DNA from: Acetatifactor aquisgranensis
GTDB taxonomy: Bacteria; Bacillota; Clostridia; Lachnospirales; Lachnospiraceae
Assembly (NCBI RefSeq): GCF_943193215.1
Contig: NZ_CALPDH010000010.1
Span: forward strand, 103,298 to 167,297
DNA: 64,000 nucleotides
Reading direction: 5' to 3'
Below are positions 8,625 to 18,300 of this stretch, one piece after another. Below the pieces are notes generated by a model that was not told where the DNA came from, searched no databases, and worked only from the letters and a program-made list of their open reading frames with translations. How positions within the stretch are numbered: position 1 is the first letter of the stretch; every line of letters begins with the position of its first letter. Made by a program: the position numbers and the translations under genes.

Positions 8625-8888
8625 TCACGCCATCTCATTGACAGCTTTGGCAATGCGGGAAACCTTGTGGGCAACGTTGTTCTTGTGATAAACGCCCTTG
8701 CTCCCGGCTTTCTCGATGACTTTCGTAGCAGCGGACAGCTCTGCAGTGGCAGCAGCCTTATCGCCGGCAGCGATAGCGGCATAAACCTTCTTGATAGCGG
8801 TCTTGACGCCGGATCTGACGGCCTTGTTCCTGTCAGCCTTTGCACGGTTCACCAGAATTCTCTTCTTCGCAGATTTAATGTTAGCCAA
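8625..8888 (-). CDS. rpsT: 30S ribosomal protein S20
   Basis: Small basic ribosomal protein that binds 16S rRNA in the 30S body; 87 residues as usual. The conserved start ANIKSAKKR follows directly on a TTG codon (8888-8886) with GGAGG 8 bases upstream, so the gene starts with TTG. An in-frame ATG at 8903 overlaps that ribosome site and would add five unneeded residues. Alanine- and lysine-rich helices follow, as typical. Its promoter is at 8973-9001. It is divergent from gpr, the arrangement seen in Bacillus and many Clostridia. Confidence 0.95.
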   Translation of the reverse strand: MANIKSAKKRILVNRAKADRNKAVRSGVKTAIKKVYAAIAAGDKAAATAELSAATKVIEKAGSKGVYHKNNVAHKVSRIAKAVNEMA

Positions 8889-8972
8889 GTCGTACACCTC
8901 CAATTGTATACAGAATTAAATTAACGTTTCACTTTAGCCAGACACGGAGGACTATCGTAAACACATAAAGAT

Positions 8973-9001
8973 AGTTTAGTAAATAATAGAATATTTGTCA
9001 A
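8973..9001 (-). promoter_or_regulatory. Promoter of rpsT
   Basis: On the minus strand consensus TTGACA (9001-8996), 17-base spacer and TAAACT (8978-8973), leaving a leader of roughly 80 bases before the TTG start. No sigma-G promoter for the divergent gpr could be assigned. Confidence 0.75.
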
Positions 9002-9059
9002 GACATAATCTGAGAAAAATTGTCTAAAATAAGAAATAAAAGAATGAGAGGGTGCAGTG

Positions 9060-9986
9060 ATGGAAAATTTTCAGATGAGAACGGATTTGGCGCTGGAGGC
9101 AAGGGAGAGCATCAGCGAGGCGGACAGCGAGCTGCGGGGCGTCAGAGTGGAGGAGTACTATCACGAGGAAGAGGACATCCGGGTGACAAAAGTAATGATT
9201 GATACCAAAAATGCGGCCAAAGCCATGGGAAAACCCATGGGCATCTATGTGACCATGGAGGCGCCTGCCATGGTGGAGCCGGACGAGGACTATCACAGGG
9301 AGATTTCCTGCCGTTTGGCGGAGGAAATCCTGGAGCTTCTTCCGGGGGCGGACAGCGAGCAGTCCGTCCTGGTGGTGGGGCTGGGCAACAGGGAGGTGAC
9401 GGCGGACGCGCTGGGGCCCCAGGTAGTGGACAATCTCTTCATCACAAGGCATATCGTCAGGGAGTACGGAACAGCCGCCTACAATTGCAGCAAAATGAAC
9501 CAGATCAGCGCGCTGGAGCCCGGCGTCATGGCAAAGACCGGCATGGAGACGGCGGAAATCGTGAAAGGCGTGGTGGAAGAGACCAGGCCCGATGTGCTGA
9601 TTGTAATAGACGCCCTGGCGGCCCGGAGCACGAAGCGCCTGAACCGTACCATCCAGATAACCAATACGGGGATTCAGCCGGGCTCAGGGGTGGGGAACCA
9701 CAGGAATGCCCTGACTTTGGAAAGCCTCGGGGTGCCTGTGATAGCCATCGGCATCCCTACGGTGGTGGACGCCGCCACCATAGTGGGGGACGCTCTGGAA
9801 AAGATGCTGGAGGAGGACAAGGACCTGGAGAATGTGAAATATAAGGAAAAGCAGCGGCTGCAGTTCGCGGAGCTGAACAATATGTACATGACGGGCAAGG
9901 ATATCGATGCTGTCATTAAACGGGTCAGCTTCACCGTATCCGAGGGAATCAACATCGCCGTCGGGGAGACTTTTATGACAGAATGA
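9060..9986 (+). CDS. gpr: GPR endopeptidase, germination protease
   Basis: 308-residue aspartate-type protease that degrades small acid-soluble spore proteins during germination; made as a zymogen in the forespore. Typical motifs: TDLALEARE at the N-terminus, VVGLGNREVTADALGP, SALEPGVMAKTGMETAEIVKGV and the DVLIVIDALAARS segment with PGSGVGNHRNAL. A GTG at 9057 directly precedes ATG 9060; AGAGGG lies 7 bases from the ATG. Order rpsT-gpr-spoIIP is conserved in endospore formers and is strong evidence that the host sporulates. Confidence 0.95.
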   Translation: MENFQMRTDLALEARESISEADSELRGVRVEEYYHEEEDIRVTKVMIDTKNAAKAMGKPMGIYVTMEAPAMVEPDEDYHREISCRLAEEILELLPGADSEQSVLVVGLGNREVTADALGPQVVDNLFITRHIVREYGTAAYNCSKMNQISALEPGVMAKTGMETAEIVKGVVEETRPDVLIVIDALAARSTKRLNRTIQITNTGIQPGSGVGNHRNALTLESLGVPVIAIGIPTVVDAATIVGDALEKMLEEDKDLENVKYKEKQRLQFAELNNMYMTGKDIDAVIKRVSFTVSEGINIAVGETFMTE

Positions 9987-10058
9987 CCACATTCAGGGCA
10001 TGGAGCGGCATAGACGGGCATATAAATAGGAGGAGGGTGGCCCGGGGCCGGAAAGGAA

Positions 10059-11417
10059 GTGCATTGCCGTAGGATGGAAGAAAAGCATTCCAGGAAAGCT
10101 TTTGGCGGAAAAAAGGCAGGAAAACTCATTTTGCTGGCATTTTTGATTCTCGGTATACAGGCGGCGGCAAAGAGCTGCGGCGTGGCTGCTGTATCGAACG
10201 GGCAGGACACGATTGGTGAGGCCATGCTGAAAAGCATGAGCGATGAGGCCCGTATGCTGCTGTATAGTCAGTTCATGTCGGGCGTCGCCTTTGTGGAGGA
10301 GAACGGAAGAGGAACCTACTGGCTCCTGCAGGAAGAGATTGACTGCCTGTTTCCTTTTTACGGATATCTTACCGGAAATATGACAGGGGAGCAGGAGGAG
10401 AGCGCAGGGGATATCAGGACGATTCTGCTGGCGGAGGCGGAAGAGGAATCGACGCATTTACATTTAGAAGAAACTTTGCCAAAGGAGGCTCCCGCGGAGC
10501 AAAATGCGGCATCTGGCGTGGAGGGCGATGCCGCGGGAAACGGAGCCGCCGGACAGGCAGCGGACACGGAGCTTGCGGACCTTTTGCGGGCGGAGAACGA
10601 GGCGGCGATGCAGCAGGTCCGGACCACAGCCTTTCTGCCCCATGAGAAACAGACGGAGCTGGATCTGGGGCCTTTAGAGGACTATGAGACGCTGATGAGG
10701 CAGTTCTATACCATGGATGAAAATACGGTGGCTGGCAGTGACCAGTTGAATGTGCAGAAATTGATGGGCGAGGACATGACCATATCCAAGGACGCGGAAG
10801 GCCCTCAGATTCTTATTTACCACACCCATGCACACGAGGCCTTTGCGGACTCCGAACCCGGGGATATGTCGGAGACGATCATGGGCGTGGGAGAACGGCT
10901 GACCACGATCCTGACAGAGCAGTACGGCTATCAGGTGCTCCATCATCTGGGCCAGTACGATACGATTTCCCGGGACGATTCCTATGCCGTGGCACTGGGG
11001 GACCTGGAGGCGCTCCTGCAGGAATATCCGTCCATTCAGGTGGTGATCGATTTACATAGGGACGCCATGCCGGAGGAGACCAGACTGGTCATGGATCTGG
11101 ACGGCAGGCCCACAGCCAGGTTCATGTTCTTCAATGGACTGTCCCGCACAAAGACCACCGGCAACATTTCCTATCTGTACAATGAGAACCTGGACAGCAA
11201 TCTGGCCTTTTCTTTCCAGATGCAGAAGACGGCCATGGAGTACTATCCCAATCTGACCCGGCGTATTTTTCTGAGGGGATACCGCTACAACATGCATCTG
11301 CGCCCCAAGACTTTGCTGATTGAGCTGGGGGCCCAGAACAATACGCTGGAGGAGGTCATGAATGCCTGCGACCCGCTGGCGCATATCCTGGATCTGGTGC
11401 TCTCAGGCACGGGGTGA
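10059..11417 (+). CDS. spoIIP: Stage II sporulation protein P (SpoIIP)
   Basis: Peptidoglycan amidase/endopeptidase that works with SpoIID and SpoIIM to drive engulfment. 452 residues from a GTG at 10059 (ATG 10074 is the alternative; neither has an ideal ribosome site). A membrane helix (LILLAFLILGIQAAA) anchors it. A long acidic, alanine-rich spacer precedes the catalytic domain (about 235-450), which contains ILIYHTHAHEAF, VVIDLHRDAM and a late LLIELGAQNNT motif, matching the zinc amidase site. It follows gpr by about 70 bases and is expressed in the mother cell in known systems. It converges on the next gene with 7 bases between stops. Confidence 0.93.
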   Translation: MHCRRMEEKHSRKAFGGKKAGKLILLAFLILGIQAAAKSCGVAAVSNGQDTIGEAMLKSMSDEARMLLYSQFMSGVAFVEENGRGTYWLLQEEIDCLFPFYGYLTGNMTGEQEESAGDIRTILLAEAEEESTHLHLEETLPKEAPAEQNAASGVEGDAAGNGAAGQAADTELADLLRAENEAAMQQVRTTAFLPHEKQTELDLGPLEDYETLMRQFYTMDENTVAGSDQLNVQKLMGEDMTISKDAEGPQILIYHTHAHEAFADSEPGDMSETIMGVGERLTTILTEQYGYQVLHHLGQYDTISRDDSYAVALGDLEALLQEYPSIQVVIDLHRDAMPEETRLVMDLDGRPTARFMFFNGLSRTKTTGNISYLYNENLDSNLAFSFQMQKTAMEYYPNLTRRIFLRGYRYNMHLRPKTLLIELGAQNNTLEEVMNACDPLAHILDLVLSGTG

Positions 11418-11424
11418 GGGAAAA

Positions 11425-14400
11425 TCATTTCGCCGTCAGCACCCAGCCCGGGAACCAGCGCAGATATCTGACCACGAAAGAAGCCTCCACCGGCTGGCCC
11501 GAAAGCACTGGGTAGAACAGCAGGAACAGGGCAAAAGCGACCAGACCGTACAATACTCCGGCAGTGATGAAGAGGCGTCTGGGGACTTCCTTTTTCCACT
11601 GCAGCATGCCGTACATGACCATGAGGACGACAAAGGCCACGCTGGGGAAATAATGGTAGATAAAGGTGACCCGGGTCACGAAGAACCAAGGCAGGTACTG
11701 GGCCAGGTATCCCACGGTCAGGAAAGCGGCGGTCCTGTCCTTTTTGGCTGTCCACAGCCATATCATGTGGAAAAAAGCCGGGATGCCCGCCCACCACACG
11801 GCCGGGTTGCCGAAAGAACTGATGCCTTCCCGTAAGCCTCCCTGGGCCGTGGTGCTGACCACGCGGGAATAGTACCATATGGGACGCCTGATCAAAGGCC
11901 ATTCATACCAGGCCGAGGAGTAGGGATGGGTGGAGTCCAGTTCGCTGTGGTAGGAGAACATGGTCTGCTGGTTGTACAGCATCCTGCCTATGAGCCCTCT
12001 GTCCCCATAGTCCCGGAAAGGGAGATAGGACAGCAGATAGATGGCGGCAGGCGCTGCCACGAAGAAAATCAGGCAGAACAGCACGGTTTTGCGGACATTT
12101 CCCGGGAAAGAGCGGATGATATGGGCATGGGAGATGCCGGAGGTTTCCCCGAGAGGATACTTTTTTGCGTAAAGATATTCGCGGTATCTTCGATACAGGG
12201 AAGAGAAGAACAACAGCGCAAGCCCTGCCCCGGCGTATATCCCTGTCCATTTGGAGGCGATGCCGAGCCCCATGCTGATGCCGCATGCGCCCAGCGGGAG
12301 CCAGGTCTTCTTCAGCGGCGTATCGTAGAAGCTTAAGGTAATATACTGATACATGAAATAATACATCAACAGCACAAAAAACGTTATGTAGACATCGATG
12401 GTGGCGATCCGCGTCTGGGCGAAGTGCATGAAATCGAAAGAAAACAGCACGCAGGCCAGAGCCGAAGAATAAGTCTGCCCGGAAATACGCTTTGCGAACA
12501 GGTACAGGACAGGCACCATGGCGATGCCGAAAAGCGTGCCCACGATGCGCCAGCCAAAGGGATTCATGCCGAAGAGGGCCACTCCCAGGGATATGAAAAT
12601 TTTCCCCATGGGAGGATGGGTATTCTCATAGGAGGTGAGCCCGTGCAGGAATTCATAGGCTGTCCGCCCGTGGTAGATTTCATCGAAGTACATGCCGTTC
12701 CGGAAAGAGGGAGCTTCGGGGCATAGATCGGTCTCATCGAAAAGGGCAGGATAGTCCGCCGCATTCTCAGGCATGAGAGGCTTCCCGGCAGCATCCAGGA
12801 AGACCAGTTCCAGCAGCGAGGCCTGGGAGTCCGTAAGAGTGAGGCGGATATGCGCCATCGGCGTGTCCAGGGCAGCCTTCTGCCAGGTGAAGACCTTATT
12901 CAGGGACAATTCCCCCAGATAGGACCATTCCCTGTCCTTTTCGCTTTTCCCCTCCAGAATAAAAGTCCGTTCATGCCAGGGTGCGATGTAATAGGAAAGA
13001 GAGACAGGGGCCGCAGTCCCGAAATCCAGCGCTATGGACTGGTCCCGGTCCATGTCATAAGCGGTGACAGGGGCTTTCCTTTCACCCAGATCGTACAGGG
13101 CAAAACAGCTGTATACAGCGGTGACAGCCAGCATGCAGAGGACGTCCGCCTTTTTCAGGGAAGAACATTTGCGGGAGCCCGACGGGGGGATATCATGAAG
13201 AGGGATGGGGCAGCTGTAATGCCTGTAAGTAATGAAATAAAGAAAAGCCCCGCACAGCAGCATCCCCGCGGACACCAGCAGGATGGAGGCCGATTTCCTG
13301 TCATAAGCGGCAGGATTATAGAAGAACAGCACATCTGCCGTGTTGTAGAAATGCAGGGCGCTGAGGCAGGTATAGCAGACATAAGTGAGAGGGACAGGCT
13401 TATGGATATAGGCCAGCAACAGCAGCACCAGCGCAGGATAGAGATAGCGCTCATGCATGCGTACGGAGAACAGGAAGACGCTTACCACCATAAAAGCCGC
13501 CAGAAAAGGGTATTTCGCTTTTTCACGGCGGTTTTTCAGGCTGAGGAACAGGGTCAGCGCGACGGCGGCAGCGATGGCCAGCATGCCGAAGACGCGGTAG
13601 GGGACCCCTAAGAACGTGTTCTCCTGACTGATCCAGTTCAGGCCGAAGAGCCCCCAGAGATTGCAGGCGTTCACAGCGGCGTAAGGGTAGGAACCTAAGG
13701 TGTCAAGAAGCTGTGATATCACATTGGAGAGCCCGAAAGGGAGGCAGAGGATAATGACGCCCGCGGCCACGGAAAGGCATTGGAACAGGCAGTGCAGGAG
13801 TTTGGGCAGAAAAGGAGCCGCATGCTGTCCCGGTGCTTTCTTCCCGGGTAGGATATAGTCGATTGTGCCGGCCAGGAGCACAGGGCCCAGCAGCAGCATC
13901 TGGGGCTTGATCAGAAATCCTATGCCAAAAGCGGTGTACGCAGGATACATCTTTCCGCGCATCAGGGAAATGCACATGATTACTGCCGCCAGCGCTGTCA
14001 GGGAGTCCACCTGTCCCCACACAGAGGAGTTCAGAAAGACAGCCGGATTAAAGAGATAAGCGGCGCACAGAAAGAATGCATGGCGTACAGACAGCTTTTT
14101 TTCGGTTTCCCGTACAAGCAGCATGCCGCATGCCATGTCGCAGAGAATGGAGGGGAGCTTCAGCAGAATCAGATGGGCAGCGGAATAGCGCCCGATAGAA
14201 ATAAGTCTGCCGATGCCTCCCAGGAGCCACAGCACATAGAGATATCCCGGCGGATAGTCGGAGAACGTATCCGGAGAGTAGAAACCTCCGGGCCCTGTCA
14301 CACAGATTCTCTCGGCCCAGGCCGCGAAACAGGCCGTGTCGGTGCCGAAGCCTCCCGACAGGGCGGCAGAGACGAGCCTGATGAAAAGAGCGGCCCCGAA

Positions 14401-14511
14401 CAGGGCGGCAAAGCATCCGGCGGAGGGAGCCGGACGTTGTTTCCCGGAGGCGGCAAAGCACGCTCCCATGATAAAAATTCCCGATATTGCGGCAAGGTGG
14501 ATGAAAATCAT
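11425..14511 (-). CDS. Large GT-C glycosyltransferase, PMT/GT39-like, two membrane modules
   Basis: 1028 residues with many membrane helices. The C-terminal half (about 610-1028) has PMT-family features: FDEIYHGRTAYEFLHG, ENTHPPMGK and GWRIVGTLFG, the catalytic DE and HPP motifs of mannosyltransferases that use polyprenyl-phosphate sugars. The N-terminal half (1-430) is a second GT-C-like module with DTACFAAWAERI, SDYPPGYLYVLW and SVWGQVDSL. Between them (about 470-605) lies a non-membrane beta-rich stretch, perhaps sugar-binding. Ordinary members are about half this length. It probably glycosylates surface proteins or glycans; sugar and acceptor unknown. Divergent from the ABC gene at 14677; the 165 bases between hold TATAAT-like hexamers on both strands but no convincing full promoter. 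Confidence 0.8.
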   Translation of the reverse strand: MIFIHLAAISGIFIMGACFAASGKQRPAPSAGCFAALFGAALFIRLVSAALSGGFGTDTACFAAWAERICVTGPGGFYSPDTFSDYPPGYLYVLWLLGGIGRLISIGRYSAAHLILLKLPSILCDMACGMLLVRETEKKLSVRHAFFLCAAYLFNPAVFLNSSVWGQVDSLTALAAVIMCISLMRGKMYPAYTAFGIGFLIKPQMLLLGPVLLAGTIDYILPGKKAPGQHAAPFLPKLLHCLFQCLSVAAGVIILCLPFGLSNVISQLLDTLGSYPYAAVNACNLWGLFGLNWISQENTFLGVPYRVFGMLAIAAAVALTLFLSLKNRREKAKYPFLAAFMVVSVFLFSVRMHERYLYPALVLLLLAYIHKPVPLTYVCYTCLSALHFYNTADVLFFYNPAAYDRKSASILLVSAGMLLCGAFLYFITYRHYSCPIPLHDIPPSGSRKCSSLKKADVLCMLAVTAVYSCFALYDLGERKAPVTAYDMDRDQSIALDFGTAAPVSLSYYIAPWHERTFILEGKSEKDREWSYLGELSLNKVFTWQKAALDTPMAHIRLTLTDSQASLLELVFLDAAGKPLMPENAADYPALFDETDLCPEAPSFRNGMYFDEIYHGRTAYEFLHGLTSYENTHPPMGKIFISLGVALFGMNPFGWRIVGTLFGIAMVPVLYLFAKRISGQTYSSALACVLFSFDFMHFAQTRIATIDVYITFFVLLMYYFMYQYITLSFYDTPLKKTWLPLGACGISMGLGIASKWTGIYAGAGLALLFFSSLYRRYREYLYAKKYPLGETSGISHAHIIRSFPGNVRKTVLFCLIFFVAAPAAIYLLSYLPFRDYGDRGLIGRMLYNQQTMFSYHSELDSTHPYSSAWYEWPLIRRPIWYYSRVVSTTAQGGLREGISSFGNPAVWWAGIPAFFHMIWLWTAKKDRTAAFLTVGYLAQYLPWFFVTRVTFIYHYFPSVAFVVLMVMYGMLQWKKEVPRRLFITAGVLYGLVAFALFLLFYPVLSGQPVEASFVVRYLRWFPGWVLTAK

Positions 14512-14676
14512 AGTCTTCTGCTTCCTTTTTTATACTTGATAATGGATTTACAATCATTTCAGATATATTTTTAGATTTATTATAGCAAAAAAAGTGGTAG
14601 AAGAAAAGGTTTTGTGTTATACTAGTCAAATGTGAGTTAGTTCGATGCTATGGTACTTTAAGCTGGGGTAGGATAC

Positions 14677-15381
14677 ATGTGCGCGTTTGTGAGTTTTCAG
14701 AATGTAAAAAAGGTATACAGGACTGGCGAGGTGGAAATCACGGCCCTGCACGATGTGAATTTTGAAATCGAAAAGGGAGAGTTCTGCGTCATCGTAGGCA
14801 GCTCCGGCGCCGGGAAGACCACCATTCTGAACATTCTGGGAGGCATGGACACGCTGACAGAGGGGGAAGTGTCCCTGGACGGACAGATAGTGTCCTCTTT
14901 CAACAAAAGGCAGCTGACCGCTTACCGGCGCTACGATGTGGGATTCGTCTTCCAGTTCTACAATCTGGTTCAGAACCTGACGGCGCTGGAGAACGTGGAG
15001 CTGGCGGCGCAGATCTGCAAGAATCCTTTGGACGCGGCGGCAGTGCTGGAGCAGGTGGGGCTCAAAGACAGGGAGGCGAATTTCCCGGCTCAGCTGTCCG
15101 GCGGGGAGCAGCAGCGCGTGGCCATCGCCAGAGCCCTGGCCAAGAATCCGAAGCTGCTCCTGTGCGACGAGCCCACGGGGGCCCTGGACTACAACACAGG
15201 AAAAGCTGTGCTGAAGCTTTTGCAGAATACCTGCAGGGAGGTAGGAAAGACAGTCATCGTCATCACCCACAATCAGGCTCTGACAGCCATGGCGGACCGC
15301 ATCATTACGGTTAAGAGCGGCACCATCGTAAGTATGGTGAAGAATACAAATATAGTCGATATTTCGGAAATAGAATGGTGA
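14677..15381 (+). CDS. ABC transporter ATP-binding protein, LolD/MacB-like
   Basis: 234-residue ATPase. Walker A GSSGAGKTT (about 46-54), Q-loop VFQFYNL, signature LSGGEQQRVAIARAL and Walker B LLLCDEPTGALD place it with MacB/FtsX partners. GGGGTAGG precedes ATG 14677. The permease gene begins five bases after the stop, so the two form a transporter of type VII architecture that uses ATP in the cytoplasm to move an extracytoplasmic domain. No two-component genes adjoin it, unlike the Bce module at the left end. Confidence 0.9.
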   Translation: MCAFVSFQNVKKVYRTGEVEITALHDVNFEIEKGEFCVIVGSSGAGKTTILNILGGMDTLTEGEVSLDGQIVSSFNKRQLTAYRRYDVGFVFQFYNLVQNLTALENVELAAQICKNPLDAAAVLEQVGLKDREANFPAQLSGGEQQRVAIARALAKNPKLLLCDEPTGALDYNTGKAVLKLLQNTCREVGKTVIVITHNQALTAMADRIITVKSGTIVSMVKNTNIVDISEIEW

Positions 15382-15385
15382 GTCT

Positions 15386-18300
15386 ATGCGCGGAATCAGG
15401 AAGACTACTTTCAGGGAAATCAAATCTAGTTTCGGGCGCTTTCTGGCGATTTTTGGGATTGTGGCGCTGGGGGTGGGCTTTTTCGCAGGCCTGAAAGTGA
15501 CGACGGAGGCCATGGTGGCCACTGTGACGGAATATCTGGATGTACATCGGTTCTATGACTTGCGCCTGGTGTCCACATTGGGGTTCGATCAGGAGAACGT
15601 GGACTCTTTTGCCGCCGCTGCGGATGTGGAGGCGGCGGAGGGCTCCGTTTCCTTTGACGTGCTCTATGAGCTGGGAGAGGACAGGCAGGGCGTCATCAAG
15701 ACCTATAGCATGCCGAGAGAACTCAACACTCTGAAGCTGATATCCGGCAGGATGCCGGAGACAGGCGCCGAGTGCGTGCTGGACAGCGGCAGTTTCGGAA
15801 AATCTGTGATCGGCAGCACGCTTCGCCTGTCGGATGACAACGCGGAGGAGGACCTGGAACATTTTTCCCAAAAAGAATATACCATCGTGGGGCTGGTGCA
15901 GTCGCCTCTGTACATTCAGTTCGAGAGGGGCAATACCATTCTGGGATCAGGGCGGCTGGACGGTTTCGCCTATCTGGGGCCGGAAGGATTCGGCGTGGAT
16001 TATTTCACGGAAGTCTATGTGAGCTTCCGGCAGGATTACGGCCTTTACAGCCAGGAGTATGATGCTTTTATCGACGGGAAAGAACCGGTCTGGGAGCAGA
16101 TTGTGGAGATACAGGCCCGGGCCCGGTATGAGAGAATCTTCAGCGAGGGAAATGAAAAGCTGGCGGATGCCCGGACGCAGCTGGACGAGAACCGGACAGA
16201 AGGGGAAAAGGAGCTTGCGGATGCCGCCGAAGCCTTGGAGGAAGCGAAGAAGCAGCTGGAAGACGGAGAGAAGGCGCTGGAGGAAGCCAGAGAGGAGCTT
16301 TCGGAGGGCGAGGAGACCATCCGCCAGAAGCGGAAAGAGCTGGAGGACGCCAAGGCGACCATTGCCCGGAAAGAAGCGGAGCTTTCCGAGGGCGAGGCGA
16401 TGATAGCCCCAAAGGAGGCAGAACTCGCGGAAGCAAGGACAGCCATAGACGCCAGCGAAGTGGAGCTCCGCAGGGGAGAGAGGGAGCTTTCAGACGGGAA
16501 AGCGCAGCTGCGAAGCGGCGAGGCGGCGGTGTCAGTGACCAGACGGGTCATCGACGAGAGCAGGCGCCAGCTGGAGGCCCAGTTGGAAGAACTCAGGCAG
16601 AGCGGAGAAGAAATAAGTGCTTCTCTTGTGGCCAGGCTGGAAGAAGCGCTGGCGCGTCTGGATGCCGCCGAGGAAGAGCTGCGGGTGCAGGAGCAGGAGC
16701 TGGAAGCGGCCAGAGCCCGGATTGAGGAGAGCGAGCGGCAGCTGGACAGCGGCTGGATAGCCATGTCTGCGGCCAGGACCCGGCTGGAGGACGGTGAGCG
16801 GGCCCTGGCGGATGCGAAACTGGAAATCCAAAGCGGCAGACAGCAGCTGGAGGATGCCAGGCAGACTGTGGAAGAGGGCGAAGAGGCCCTCATATCCGCC
16901 GGCGAGGAATTAGAAGAGGGCCGGAAGACTCTGGCGGAAAAGGAAGAGGAGTTGGCCGGGGCGAAACAAAAATATGCCGATGGGGAAAAGGAATACCAGG
17001 ATGCCAAACGGGAGTTCGATGAAAAAATAGGGGACGCGGAAGTGGAAATCGCGGACGGTCAGACGGAACTGGATGAACTGACTGAGCCGGATACCTATGT
17101 GCTGGGCAGGGATACTAATGTAGGCTACGTCTGCTTTGAAAATGATTCCTCCATCGTGGAGGGCATTGCCAATATCTTTCCCGTGTTCTTCTTTTTGGTG
17201 GCGGCCCTGGTGTGCATCACCACCATGAACAGGATGGTGGAGGAGCAGAGAACCCAGATCGGCGTGCTGAAAGCCCTTGGCTACGGCGAGGGCACCATTA
17301 TGTCCAAATACATGATTTATTCCGGCCTGGCGGCGTTTTCCGGTTGTATCTTCGGCTTCTTTTTCGGGACCTGGGGCTTTCCGAAAGTCATATGGTTCTG
17401 CTATGGCCTTATGTATGACGCGGATCCCATTGCCTATGTGTTCAACTGGAAACTGGCAGCGGTGTCGCTGACGGTATCGCTGCTTTGTTCCATCGGCACC
17501 ACATGGCTCTCCTGCCGCATGGAACTGGCCCGGGTGGCGGCGGCCCTGATGCGTCCCAAGGCGCCGAAAGCGGGCAAGCGGGTGTTCCTGGAATACATTC
17601 CTTTCATATGGAAAAGGCTGGGCTTCCTGCGCAAGGTATCCCTGCGCAATATTTTCCGCTATAAGAAGCGCCTGTTCATGATGATAGTGGGCATCAGCGG
17701 CTGCACGGCGCTGCTGGTGACCGGTTTCGGCGTAAAAGATTCCATCGCTGACATCGGCGACAGGCAGTTCAACGAGATACAGACCTATGATCTGACTCTG
17801 ACTTTAAAGGAAAACGCAGATGAAGAGATGCGGGCCGAACTGGACGGGAAGGAGGATATTTCCCGGTATTCCTGTGTCATGGAGAAAAATATGGATCTGG
17901 TCTCGGGAGCGGGGGTGAAATCCATCTATCTGGTGACCGGCACAGAGGAGGGGATGGCTCCTTTCCTGAATCTTCATACCACGTCGGGGGAACAAATCGC
18001 GTATCCCGCTTTCGGCGAGGCAGTTATTTCCAATAAGCTGGCGGAGGATTATAATGTCCGGATCGGTGAAATGATAACGCTCAGGGACAGCGATTTGAAC
18101 GAGATGACTGTGAGAATATCGGGAATTTATGAAAATTATCTCTATAATTACGTGCATGTATCCGAAGAAACCTGGACGGATCAGATGGGAGAGGAGCCGG
18201 AGCGCAAGACTGTCTATCTGAATCTGGTTCAGGCGCCGGAGGAGGAAAGCCCCATCCTCTCCGACAGGCTTACCGATTATGAACTTTCCGCAGAGCTGAT

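Noticed and set aside
16045..17007. Long minus-strand open frame, serine-rich, 320 codons
   Set aside because: It mirrors the Glu/Ala/Leu coiled coil of the FtsX-like permease; composition is an artefact of the antisense of repeated codons.
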